Assembly: GCA_027257055.1 (NCBI GenBank)
Contig: JAPVLO010000003.1
Location: 10,171,501-10,235,500, forward strand
From: Cephalopachus bancanus
Taxonomy: Eukaryota > Chordata > Mammalia > Primates > Tarsiidae
Reading direction: 5' to 3'
Length of the DNA stretch: 64,000 nucleotides
How positions within the stretch are numbered: the first letter of the stretch is position 1; every line of letters begins with the position of its first letter. Both the position numbers and the translations under genes were made by a program. Shown one piece after another: positions 22,901-33,708 of this stretch. The notes beneath the pieces are model-generated. The model was given only the letters and a program-made list of their open reading frames with translations, did not search any database and was not told the origin of the DNA.

Positions 22901-23745
22901 TGGAGGATGAATTAGAGGAAATTTAGGCTTCAGGCTATAACATCAGGAGAGGAAGAAGGCCTAGACCTGAACATCATCGGAGGCTGAAGAGAGGACAGGG
23001 GTACATTTGTGAGGTGGTTAGGAGAGGGAATTGACAGTGATCAATTGGTAGAAATGAACTGGTTGCGGTGATGTTTGAGAGAGAGAAGGTTGTAGGCTGA
23101 CCATCCCGTTCCTGGACAAGTGGAGGATATTGCTGATCAGGAGAAAGGGAAACCTGCGGGAGAAGCAGGTGATGGGGATGGGGGATGAATCTAGTTTGAC
23201 CAGGTAAAACAGAGGGTCCTGTAGTGGTGTTTAACAGGCAGGAGAGAATAGTGATCCTGTGTTTCATAGAAAGGCATGAGCAGAGGTGTACACTTCCAGT
23301 CCTACGTTAACTCTCACAGGGAAGATCTTATTGCTTCTTTCTCCCTCCAGCGCTATTGACCCGAGATCTGAGAGGGGATCTGAATTAGCACCAAAAAGAT
23401 GTTTTCAGCTACACTCCAAAGGTTTGTCTTCCTGCTACAGACCTTCATCTCACTAGTTTAATATCTTCTTAGGCAATGAGGAGAAAGGAAAGGAGAAGAC
23501 ACTTGCAATGCAGCTGCAATTAAAATCAAGAATTGAAGGATAATGCCCTTGCCAGACCTGTTAGAGGACAAGGGAAACAACTTCAAATCAACCCTTAGTT
23601 GATCCAGATCTGAAATAGATTTAAACTATCCCCCCACAGCCTGGACAGGTTTTTAAATCAAAACCTGTATTTCAGGTTCCTTTTGTTACAGAAATGCCCT
23701 TACTTGATAGAACATCAAAACCTCATTAAATTGCAAACACTGGAG

Positions 23746-23753
23746 TATAAAAG
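23746..23753 (+). promoter_or_regulatory. Candidate TATA box (TATAAAAG)
   Basis: A consensus TATA box about 70 bases upstream of an ATG that is followed by a strong splice donor. A start site would be expected near 23775. Single-motif evidence, so weak. Confidence 0.3.
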
Positions 23754-23774
23754 ATGGAGAATGAGCAATTCCAC

Positions 23775-23848
23775 TTAACCGCTGCAGCCCTCCACACGTT
23801 GCCCCAGAAGGACAATGAGTTCCAAAGGTCAGGGTTACACATGGCGTG
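23775..23848 (+). other. Candidate first exon (ATG at 23815, donor at 23849)
   Basis: If the TATA box works, the first ATG after the expected start is at 23815 with A at -3. It opens a frame coding MSSKGQGYTWR, which runs into GTG|GTAAGTG at 23848/23849, a near-consensus splice donor, in phase 1. No downstream exon could be recognised in the window, and the peptide matches nothing I know firmly. It may be a chance arrangement or a decayed first exon. Confidence 0.2.
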
Positions 23849-23899
23849 GTAAGTGTTTTTCTCCTTCTAACACTCAACATACTTGGAAAATGGCCAACG

Positions 23900-23901
<2 letters not shown>

Positions 23902-23990
<89 letters not shown>
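23902..23990. repeat. (GA)n microsatellite
   Basis: Long purine tract of GA dinucleotides with one AAA interruption and GGG near the end. It generates long Arg-Glu frames that are artefacts. Such mirror-type purine tracts can form triplex DNA. Confidence 0.97.
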
Positions 23991-23991
<1 letters not shown>

Positions 23992-25295
23992 GGGCAGGCA
24001 GGGGGATAGAGGGAGTCAGTCTGCAGAGTCAGGCTCCTTCAAGAATGAAAAATAAACTTATTCCCCCCCTGCAGAAAAAAAAAATCCTGAAGAAAAGCAG
24101 ACAGCTGCTAACTAGTTGTCTAGCTGTCTATTTGTGGACACTTCCTTTCATCTTGTCATATCTTTTGTGCTGTTTTGAAATGTTTGGAGCTTAAGAGTGG
24201 AAGAACACTCAGTGGAATCCAAACTTTTATTAAAAGAAAGAGAAAGGGAGACAGCACAGTTCTGACAACAAGTGTGTGTTTCGATGTTGGGGCCATATTC
24301 TGCCCAAATCCTCAGCAGAGGAGTGATGTATTTCTAGCTAAATAAAGTAAAAAACATGCTTCTATTAAAACATACCCAGGAAGATAACATGTAGGAGACG
24401 AACCTATTTCGTGGGAAGGCCACAGAGAGATACAAACGGGCCTTAAGAGGGGGCTACGAGGAGAGGGGCCTCCTTCTTGGCTTGACCAGTGTCCCTTTGT
24501 GCTGGTTCATTGGAATGCTAATTTCTGCCCCATTGTCCCTGAGAAGCCACTCTGCTTTCTCTCTCACTGGAAGCCCTTTCTCACTCTCTTGTCTTTGGTG
24601 GTCTTCACCAGCTGCTCCTATTAGCTTAGAGCCTCAGGAGATTTTATTTCCATGAGAGTTGTTTTGCCCAGACTTCTGTATTTTATTGATTGAGCCCTCA
24701 TTGATTTCATTCCTTCTTGCATTCATCGTCAGGGGTTAAACCACCAGATTATGGTTTCCTTGTCAAAATTAGAAACCCAAAGTGGATTGTCACAAGGATC
24801 CTGGGGATTTTGCCTTTGACATCCATTTAGGAGGAAATGGAGATTGAAATCTTAGCAGGAGAATCTCTTCAGGGACTCTGATTTTCCTTTAAAAGGAACC
24901 AAGTCCTGAATTAAAATAAATACCTAGACTTCAGATGAGGCGTCAGAGAATCAACAGAGGGCCTAAGTCTTTGTTTCGCTGGCTGTCTGTGTGCACCATA
25001 ATTAGGGGGAAAGAGCTTAGGGAATTATCTACAGCTCAGTTTTCATAGTCAGTTTTCTTTTCAAATTGGATACTTAACATATCGCTCAGAAAATGTATTT
25101 GAAAGACTTTCTCTGGGTGCCTGTGGTATGCTGTGGCATTGACAGATGAGCAGACGCTGGAAAGATCTGTGGGTTCTGCTCCTTCATGTCCTGAAATACC
25201 AACGGCTTTTGGTCTGCACACCTTTGTGCTACTTTGGGCTTTTTACCTGGCATCAAAATGAGGCATGTTCTTCTCTTGTTTCCTCTACTGCATGA
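23991..25295. other. Unique non-coding DNA
   Basis: No transposon family or exon recognised. Sequence is of balanced composition in places and could contain conserved regulatory elements, but nothing in the sequence alone shows this. Confidence 0.35.
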
Positions 25296-25297
25296 GG

Positions 25298-25470
25298 AGG
25301 CAAGGTAGTGTGGTGGGAAGGACCAGAGCTGGGTCAGCCAGATCTGGCTTCTGCCATACCTCTCTGGGCTTCATCTGTAAAATGGGAATAATTTGTGGTT
25401 GTGAGGATTATATGGGATCACATATGTAAAGTTCCAGGCATCTGGAAGGCATTCAAGAAATATTAATCAC
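25298..25470 (+). repeat. MIR SINE
   Basis: Nearly full-length plus-strand MIR: gtagtgtggtgggaaggacc, ctgggtcagccagatctgg, ctgggcttcatctgtaaaatggg, tgtgaggattatatgggatc and aggcatctggaaggcattc. Confidence 0.88.
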
Positions 25471-25554
25471 ACACTCTTCTGTCCTTCACCCTTATCCCCA
25501 TGGAGGATTGAGGAGTGATTCTAAGCCTAATAAGCAGCTTGATACTGTCCCTTG

Positions 25555-25920
25555 AATGGGCCATGCTTCTTCCTGTCTCAGTGATTTATTTGGCACTGTT
25601 GCCCTTCTGATTGGAACAGTTTTTCCCCAGATCCTCCATGGTTGCCTCCTACATATTGTTCAAGTCTTAACTCAAAGATTGCTTAGCTCAAAGGCTTCAA
25701 AGCCTTTTCTTGACCTGGCAAGAAGTAACCCTAGGCTATTCCCTTTCCAATATACTCAGTTTATTTTTTCATAGTTCTTGTGGCTGTCTCAAATGCTCTT
25801 ATTTTTTTGTTTTGCCTTTGACGTGTATTATCTACTATCTTCTGCTAGAATATAAGAACCACAAAGGTAAGAATGTTGTCTGTCTTGTTCTGTAGAATAC
25901 TGCTTGGCATAGGAGTTTAA
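25555..25920 (+). repeat. L2 LINE 3' end
   Basis: Contains cttctgattggaacagtttttcc, gttcaagtcttaactcaaag, aaagccttttcttgacc, the tctgctagaatataagaacc block and tactgcttggcatag, in the order of L2 3' sequence. Confidence 0.82.
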
Positions 25921-26159
25921 ATGCTTTGGTCTGGTGCTGGCTGGGGATATAAGCATGAATAAGGCTCAGATCCTCTTCTCCAGGAATGTATAGATATGCA
26001 AGGAAATAATTATAAGCATATGGGATTTTTGCAACCATCTTCTTTTGCCTTCCACAGAGGTGACCAACATAGACACATGTAATTATATGGCACTTTGAGG
26101 CCAGTGCATCAATAAAAGTGTGCTCTAGGTATAGCTGTGGCACAAAAGGGGGATTTGAT

Positions 26160-26335
26160 AATTATGCCTGAATGTGCCAAGTAAGGTTTCCAAGAGGAGA
26201 AGATAATTCAACTAGGATTTGCCGGAGGAATAGCAGGTCTTGATTAGCTAGATTAGGATGGAAGGGCATTCTATACAGGGGACCAGCATGAAACCTGGGG
26301 ACACAACATAGCACACAGCACACAGTAGGACATAG
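26160..26335 (+). repeat. Ancient dispersed repeat fragment, unnamed
   Basis: Contains gtttccaagaggagaagataattc, an aggatttgccgga segment and ggaagggcattctatacaggggacc, matching the early part of the unnamed ancient repeat (compare 4.8-4.95 kb). Confidence 0.5.
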
Positions 26336-26352
26336 ATTGTTCAGGTTTTTAT

Positions 26353-26652
26353 ATTTTTTCTTTTCTTTCTTTTTTTTTTGAGTTGGAGTCTCACTCTGTC
26401 ACCTAGACTGGAGTGCAGTGGCCATTCCCGGCCACCGCAGCCTCGGCCTGCTGGGCTCCGGCGATCCTTCCGCCTCAGCCTTCCGAGTAGCTGGAACTAC
26501 AGGCATGTGCTACCACGCCCGGCTGATTTTTTGATTTATTGTAGAGATGAGATCTCGCTGCCCAGGCGGGTCTCGAACCTTCGGGCTCAGGCAATCCACT
26601 CACCTCAGCCTCCCAAAGGCGCGGGATTACAGGCTGAGCCACCGAGCCCGGC
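26353..26652 (-). mobile_element. Full-length Alu, lineage-specific type
   Basis: Complete dimeric Alu on the minus strand, from agccgggctcggtggctcagcctgtaatcc through ggttcgagacccgcc and the caataaatcaaaaaatcag linker to gagactccaactc and poly(A). The 12-bp TSD tcaggtttttat is found at 26341-26352 and 26653-26664. It preserves the improved B box GGTTCGAGACC. Open frames across it are artefacts. Confidence 0.96.
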
Positions 26653-26720
26653 TCAGGTTTTTATTTTAAGCTTACAAAGTTTTATCATGTTGGTTCCTGT
26701 TCTGCATTCCTACTTGTTAG

Positions 26721-26743
26721 AATGGTTATTTAGAATAACCATT
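26721..26743. repeat. Short perfect inverted repeat
   Basis: AATGGTTATT at 26721-26730 and its exact reverse complement at 26734-26743 with a 3-base loop; related ttagaat/gttatt units follow in direct order to about 26775. Confidence 0.85.
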
Positions 26744-27004
26744 GTTAGAATAGGTTATTGTTAGAGTAGGCTATTTTTACTTTTTCATCCTGATATTAGC
26801 ACTATTAAAAATCTCTCTTGACTTGAAGTCATCTGAAATGTGTTCATAAAGCCCTATAAAACTGGCCAACAGCTGAAATTGAAAGGATAAGAATGGAAAT
26901 GGGCATAGAAGGGAGAGATTTACCCAGGGAAGGGATAGAATTGAGCCAATCACAGGCACAGAGCGTGAGGTGAAAGAGCTTTGGGCATGAAATTGTAAGA
27001 CTTG

Positions 27005-27095
27005 GTCCCTCACTCTTTCTGTCTCTTTTTGTGTAGTCTTAGGTCAATCTTTTAATTTCTCTAAGCCTCAAGTTTCTTCATCTATAAAATGACAA
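27005..27095 (+). repeat. MIR fragment
   Basis: Contains cttggtccctcactc, agtcttaggtcaatcttttaatttctctaagcctc and ttcttcatctataaaatgac in MIR order. Confidence 0.7.
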
Positions 27096-27639
27096 CAACA
27101 ACAAAAAACAAAGTGTGGCAAATAATACCTGGTAAGGATCAGGAATTACAGGAAAAGAGTTTGAGCTTCTGAGAAATCTTCACTGCAATTTAAATGACCC
27201 TAATGGCTATGAGAATACCTGGAGATGCTAGGATTTCACAAGCTCTAAATGCTTATTATTACCATTATTTGCCTTTTTTTCCTAACCATTTTTAGGTTTG
27301 TAAAATATTTTCATTTCCTTTTTTTTTTTTCAATCTCTCCTACATTATTTTCTATTCCACAGTGTTGGTGTTTCTCGACTTTGTCAACAGGTGAGCACGG
27401 GAGAGATTTCTATTCCAGGTATTTCTCCAAGAAGCTAATCAAATAATACCAGTTTTTTTTTTGCTCACAGGGAAGTTAGTAAAAATTAGAGAAAGTCATT
27501 GGGAATCTTGCCTTATGTCAGCATGTTAAATCCATTTTCCAGAGTGTTTAGGGTATGTGTCTCCCTATTTCCGTGATATGAGATGAGATTTTCCTTGCTC
27601 TCCAATGGTTGAACTGTTGGCAGGTATCCTGTGAGAACT

Positions 27640-27765
27640 ATAAGGAACCCTAGATATGATCTGATTCAGCACCTTCATTTGATATAAGAAGAGACTGAGG
27701 TCCTAAGAGGAAGGAATTTGTTCGAACTTGACAGCCAGTAAATGAGCCAAAGCAAAGTGAAATAG
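27640..27765 (-). repeat. MIR-like fragment
   Basis: Has cattagatataag-like, gagactgaggtcctaagaggaag and gacagccagtaaatgagcc; reversed MIR or related old repeat. Confidence 0.5.
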
Positions 27766-27879
27766 CAAACAAAAGAAAATCACCTGTGATACGACATTCA
27801 CAATTCTATTTATTTAAAAATCTATGTAAAAATTATCAGTATACTAATTTGTCCCCAAAGGATCAGGCTGACTTTTAAA

Positions 27880-29032
27880 ATATACACTACAGAGAGTGGG
27901 AAGGCATTCTTTCACAGACTGGGAGAAATATTTGCAAAAGACATATCTGGTAAAGGACTGTTATTCCAAATATACAAAGTACTCAACAATAAGAAAACAA
28001 AAAAACCCAAACCCAATAAAAGGATGAGCAAAAGATCTGAGCAGACACTTCACCAAAAAAGATATACAAATGGCAAAGAAGAGTATGAAACGATTCTCAA
28101 CATCATATGTCATTAGGGAACTGAAAATTAAAGCAATGAGATACAATTACACGCTTATTAGAGTGACTAAAAGCCAAACTATTGACAATACCAAATGTTG
28201 GAGAAGAGGTAGAGTGAAAGGAACTTTAACTCATTGCTGGTGGGAATGCAAGATGATGCAGTTTCTTTGGAAGAAATTTTGGCAGTTTCTTACAAAACTA
28301 AATATACACTTACCCTATGATCGAGCAGTCGTGTTTCTTGGTATTTATCCAAATTAGTTGAAAACTTATGTTCACACAAAGACCTGTACATGGATATTTA
28401 CAGCAGCATTATTCATAATTGCCACAACTTGGAAGCAACCAGGATGTCATTCAGTAGATGAAGGAATAAGTAAACTGTGGTACATCCAGACAATAAAATA
28501 TTCAGCACTAAAAAGAAATGCGCTATTAAGCCATGAAAAGACATGGAGGAGCCTTAAATGCATATTACTAAGTGAAAGAAGTCAATATAAAAAGGCTGTA
28601 TACTGTATGACCACAACCATATGACATTCTGGAAAAGACAAAACTATGGGGATCAGTGGTTACCAGGGGTTTGATAGGAGGGAGGGTTGATTAGGCAAAC
28701 ACAGAGGACTTTTTGGGCAGTGAAGCTACTCTGTATGTTGTGGTAATGGTGAATATATATGATTATACTCATGTCAAAACTCATAGAACAGACAAGGCCA
28801 AGAGTGAACACTAATGTAAGAGCTGGATTTGGTGTGAAAAGGATGTATCAATGTAGTGTCATAGAATGTAACAAATGTACCATTTTGGTGTGGGATGTTA
28901 ATAGTGTGAGAGACTGGTGAGTGGAGTGGGGCTGGCGGAATGAAGGTAATTTATGGGAACTCCCGTAATTTCTGCTCAATTTTTCAGTGAACCTAAAACT
29001 TCTCGAAGAAATAAAGTCTGTATAAAAAAAAA
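27880..29032 (+). mobile_element. Old L1 fragment (L1ME-like), ORF2 C-terminus and 3' UTR
   Basis: Starts in L1 ORF2 and reaches a poly(A). Recognisable ORF2 C-terminal blocks are GTLTHCWWECKMMQFLWKK (within 28070-28357) and the TCTWIFTAALFIIATTW segment (28358-28624), separated by a stop. These form the cysteine-rich end of ORF2. The 3' UTR contains ctatggggatcagtggttacc, typical of old L1M subfamilies, and ends aataaagtctgtataaaaaa. Multiple stops; not functional. Confidence 0.93.
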
Positions 29033-29689
29033 AAGTAAATGAGGAAATTAGGGCAAAAAGAAAATAATGACAAGGAAATAATTGCAAAACTGGGATCAAA
29101 TGTGTGCACACTTGCTAGAGGTGAGGTACATATATAAATTCTGAGCAACTAATGCCAAAAAAAGGAAACATAGTATCTAAGTGAAAAGCAATTTAGCACA
29201 GTTAGTCTTGGGACTAGAAACACCAGAGAAGAGCTTCTATTGTTTCTTTGTAGGGAAAGGATAAAGTAGTGAACAATGTCTTCAAACACATTCACTAAGT
29301 AAAAAAACAATGAGCTTCATGGGGTAGAAGTCTTGGCCTTGTGCAGTTTCCCCAAAGGAGGCCTCGCCTGAGTGACCACTGGGGTGTTCTGGCCTGCCAG
29401 TGTGGGTCTATATGAGCAAGTGGTTGTCAGGCCTCCTGAAAGACATGGTCACTAGAAGTGCTGGGATTGGTTGCTGCTTGTCAGGGAAGAAGACGATGTC
29501 CTCAATTCTCAGGCCGCGGACTGGGTGCCAGGAAGGGCTGGCATCCATCAACTATTAATTAAATGCCAGGATAGTGAGGTGAGTTTTGGATATAGCATTG
29601 TCATGGTGTTGACCTCCTTCCCTCTGAGAAACTTGTTTCAGCTTCTGAAAGAATATTGTATAAAATTGAAGGAATGAGGACATTTTTAA

Positions 29690-30250
29690 AAAAGACAACT
29701 TTAGGAAGTATGATTCGCATACAGCAACATTTATGCCTGCTAGTGTACAGACAACTGACCCATGGAATTATCACCCCACTCAAGATTAGATCATTTCCAT
29801 TTTCTCAGAATTTTCTGTTAATGTCTCGTTTTTTTTAGTCTCAATCTCTTCCCTCTGCTTCTGTTCCCTGCCCCCCGTTACAGGCAAATGCTTTTTGGAT
29901 TAATAGCACTACAGATTCGTTTTGTCTGGCTAGCATTTTATATACACGGAATCGTGCAATATATGCTCTTTTGTGTTTGAATTCTTTCATTTTGCATAAT
30001 GTCTGTGATATTGATCCACCAGTATCATTGTATGTATCACTAGTGCATTCTTTTTATTGCTGTCTACTATTCCATTTCACAAATATGCCACCATTTATTT
30101 ATGCACTCACATGTTGATGAACATTCTGATGGTTTCCAGCTTGAGATATTATGAATAAAACTGCTTTGAGCATCCAAGTCCAAGTCTCCGTGTGGATGTA
30201 TGTTGTCATTTCTACCACTACTGCGGCTAGTGGGTTGTGTTGTGTGTTAA
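29690..30250 (-). mobile_element. Old L1 3' fragment, antisense
   Basis: Reads in reverse as an L1M 3' end: acacggaatcgtgcaatatatg, tgtttgaattctttcattttgc, tactattccatttcac, tcacatgttgatgaacattc and gagatattatgaataaaactgc are reverse complements of the conserved ORF2-end/3' UTR junction. Confidence 0.8.
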
Positions 30251-30719
30251 AGGTTACTGACTGCTTGCGTGCAGTATCCCTCCCTACCTGCTTTCCACTT
30301 CCTTTTACCTTTCTGGAGCTCAACTGAAGACAGATTCTCCCGTATATCTTTTTCTCACATGGTCACACGTGCCCAGGTAGTGACTCCCCTTCATGAAGAT
30401 ACATCGTTCTCTCTGTTCCACCAGTGATGGACTTTTCAATGAAGGTACAGAGCATTCATGGAGGTGTGTCTGGGCCTGTAAGTCCTCAGTTATGACCTTA
30501 AGGGCAAATCTTGTTCTAAACACAGCTTTTCTCAGAGAAAAGAACATTGGGGCTATGTAGTGCTTGTACTGTTAAATAAATCCCACCTGCCTGCTATTAC
30601 CTGCTATATTTTCTGATAACATCTAGTTATTTGCTTTCATTGTTTGTAATTATAGACAGTTTATTTGTAGTTTATTGATCAATGCATGTCTCTTTCACTA
30701 GATTGCCATGCCATTTTAT

Positions 30720-30800
30720 TAACCACTCAGTACCTAGCACTTGGCATGGGGCTTGGCTGGAGCAGGTGCTTAGGCATATTTGTTGAATGAATGCAGGGGT
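30720..30800 (+). repeat. L2 3' terminus
   Basis: Contains cagtacctagcacttggc and gtgcttaggcatatttgttgaatgaatgc, the extreme 3' end of L2. Confidence 0.75.
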
Positions 30801-31139
30801 TCCAGCCATCATCATGATTGGACTTTGATAAATGCAGCTCTGATCCAATATCCATTGATGCACATTTGAGGCTAGGGTGATTAAGGAATGGTCTCTGCAT
30901 GTTGGTGTCAGCTCTCTGATCCTTTGAGGGTTGGGGTCTATTTGCTAAGGACACTCAGATCTCCCTTCTTTTGCTTAATGTATTTACAATGCTGAGCTAT
31001 TTGAAACACCACTGGTGCTTTGAAGTGATATAGCTTTGTCCTTGTGTTGATAGAGACCTGAGATCAAAAAGTGTTTTTCCAAGACATTAAGGACTGTTCA
31101 TTTCAAGCATAACGACTTTATGCTTGGTTTGGGTTTTAG

Positions 31140-31235
31140 AATTATAGACTTGACTTTGACTCCCCAGTCTACTACCACCAAGTCGCTGTGTGATTTTGAT
31201 TAAGTAATTTAACCTCCTTGAGCCTCAGTTTCTAA
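31140..31235 (+). repeat. MIR fragment
   Basis: Contains tcgctgtgtgattttgattaagtaatttaacctccttgagcctcagtttc, spread over MIR consensus positions. Confidence 0.75.
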
Positions 31236-32044
31236 TCTCACAGGTCTTTTGATGTTGACTGAAACTTTTGTGCCTCTGTATCCAACTCCAGGTCAAACAG
31301 GTTTTTTGACAGGTCTTCTTGTGCCATCTAGTTTGGGTCTGCTTACCTTATGGGTGCTCTCAACTGAGCAAATCTTGGGTTTCCATTCTCTTCTTAGAGT
31401 GTGAGGCCCAGAGCTGAGGACAGGCAACATTCAGGGGGTGGCCTGACTAGTGCAGAGATGAGTGGGGTTATTTCTCTCTTCTTCTGGGTGCAGGTCTCCC
31501 ATCTGGGCTTCTATGGTGGTCACATGGCTCTGCTGATTCTAATCTAGTTCCTTATCACCTAATACCCCTACCTCTTTTTGTGTCAGCTATTATTATTATT
31601 AGTGTTTAATTTTAAAATTCAGTTTTAAGTTCCCTTGCCATCCAGGTCAGTCTAAAGATATACTGTCAAAATTCTCTTGGTTATTTTCCTGTTGGTTCTG
31701 AATTTATCTTATTGCCTTTCACTGAAATGATTGTCCTGCTTTCCAGGAAAAAATAAGAACCATACCACCACATTGTATTACTCTCTCATTATTTACCCAT
31801 TCACCTCTGTGGGAGAATCCTCAGGGCAGGGTGATTTAGCAACACTCTTGAATTGTTATTTGGTGCCAGATACTGTGGCACACGCAACTGGGAAGACAGA
31901 GAAGAGAAAGATGCAGTGCAATGCAATCAGTACAAGGACCGATGGAAGTACTAGGGTTCGAGTAGCATGGCAGGAATCCCAAACCATGGAGGTCAGAGGA
32001 GTAAGCAGGCAGTTCAGTGTCCAGGGTGGAAGAGTATTCAGGTT
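31236..32044. other. Unassigned non-coding DNA
   Basis: No firm family. The end (about 31900-32040) has ggtcagaggagtaagcaggcagttcagtgtcc, which could be part of the unnamed ancient repeat. Confidence 0.35.
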
Positions 32045-32050
32045 TTGTCC

Positions 32051-33225
32051 TGTTGGGAGCCAGCCTTGGAGGCCCGCCTGATTGACAAAGTCCAGGTGCG
32101 CTGAGGACCCCAGGCCACAGAGTGAGTCCAGGCAGCTGAGGCCCTTCTGTCTTCTGTCTTTGCTGTTGGTACAGCTGAAGAAATTCTGTGCAGTCGTGGA
32201 AGAAGAAAATGGCATGTTTATGCAAAGTACTCACAGATAACCTGAGAATGTCATGGTTCATTTTCCCATTTTCCCACTATGCCGCTTGGCCTTTTCTAGC
32301 ATATGCAAGGGTTAAACTCTGAAGCACATCAAGAATGCTTTCTTTCACTTGATTATAAGTTACTAGATACTGCTTAAGTAATGAATGATATAAGTATATT
32401 CACTCCTTGTTTGATTTAAAATTAAGCAGTTTAGTGTTTAGACATAAGGTTTTTAAAAAGCACAAGTTTATAGTAAGTTCATTATGAATTCATTATAAAT
32501 TCTAACACTTATGTAGGAGTTATGTAGGTGATTTATAACACTGTTTTCACTGACTTAGGATAAAGATTATCTTTAAGGTTTTTACTTAATTCAATAGTTA
32601 AAACTCTAAGTTAACATTTATAAAGTGGATTTTCACTGAACTCATAATATACTAATCAGACACTTTTATGATAACTTAGCCAAAGACAGAAAGCAACCTT
32701 GGGGGCCTGGAAAACATTACTAAAAGCTTCTTTCTTCTGAACTCTTAGTTTAGAACTAAGAACTCTTCTAAAAGAGTTCTCTTTAGAAACAAGCACTGCA
32801 GGATAAGAGAAAAGTAACAGAGACACCTGGACAAGAAAGGCAATTACAAACTCTGAAGGTCATAAAGCCCCAGAAGGAAGACTACTGCTAAACTTTCTGG
32901 AGACAGTTCAAGGACTGTAATTTGGGACTTTAAACTAAAACTATCATCTTTGGCCTCATGAATAAGACTCATTGTCTAAATGTTTACAGGGTTCTTGGCT
33001 TGTTTATTGCTAAGACCACTAGATAGTGATAACTTTTAGAAGATATATACGTAAAAAAATTTTCTTTGTCTTGCCCCTTTATGAATGGTGTAAAAGCTCT
33101 GTGTTAACTAACATTAAATTGTCATCTGTTCAAAAAGCAGGTGTCCGGGTATATTATCTTCGTCTTTCGCCTATCCGTCTCTCCTTCAGAAAATCTCACA
33201 ACCCTTGCGGGGCGAGACCCCCTCA
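32051..33225 (+). mobile_element. Solo LTR of a class II (betaretrovirus/ERVK-like) endogenous retrovirus
   Basis: Starts TGTTGGGAGCCAGC, the 5' end style of class II LTRs such as IAP, and ends ...gacccccTCA, giving TG...CA ends. An exact 6-bp duplication, ttgtcc, flanks it at 32045-32050 and 33226-33231; 6 bp is the usual size for class II integrations. At about 1.18 kb it is long. A TATATA at about 33044 and a polyadenylation-type ATTAAA at 33113 suggest U3 of about 1.0 kb, a short R and a U5 of under 100 bp. No internal genes remain between LTRs, so it is a recombinant solo LTR. The named class is inferred from ends and TSD. Confidence 0.78.
32744..32780. repeat. Two adjacent small hairpins in the LTR U3
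   Basis: CTTAGT (32744) pairs with ACTAAG (32755), and AGAACTCTT (32759) pairs with AAGAGTTCT (32772). They share two bases at 32759-32760, so only one can form at a time, or they may be a dyad protein-binding site. Confidence 0.6.
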
Positions 33226-33628
33226 TTGTCCCTAGGGAATTTGTACCCAGTCCTTCAAACCCTTAGCATTTGAGGTCTGTGCTCTTCCCAGTTTTCACAT
33301 ACCATACAGCTGGTACTGTGAAGAAGAACTCTACACCCTGATGATTCATTCATTTATTCATTCAGTGAATATTGAAGGACCTTCTAGGTGTGGAGTTATG
33401 TAAGGGAGCAACGGAAACAAAATCTCTGTCCTTGTGGGCATACTATTCATGTTTTTGTCTTGAATGGTTTGCTTTAGGCCATTTTACACTTTGCTTTCTG
33501 ACCTGTGTCCAGTGTCATTGGTTTCTGACCTCTTGGTTGTTTACTTGTTTATTGCTTCAGTTTAACCTTATATCAGGGACCTGAGACTGCCTCCATGGAT
33601 TTTCAACATTGATGTGACCCAGATACAT

Positions 33629-33634
<6 letters not shown>

Positions 33635-33706
<72 letters not shown>
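33635..33706. repeat. (AC)20(GT)16 palindromic microsatellite
   Basis: A pure AC tract (33635-33674) joins directly to a pure GT tract (33675-33706). The innermost 64 bases are a perfect inverted repeat with no spacer. Confidence 0.98.

Positions 33707-33708
<2 letters not shown>

Noticed and set aside
23815..24055. Frames rich in alternating Arg and Glu
   Set aside because: They are translations of the GA microsatellite.
26378..26764. 128-codon frame with RLECSGHSRPP
   Set aside because: A well-known type of antisense Alu translation, not a gene.
31836..32261. 141-codon minus-strand frame and an overlapping 119-codon frame
   Set aside because: They cross the 5' border of the solo LTR, so they cannot be one conserved gene; no domain is visible.
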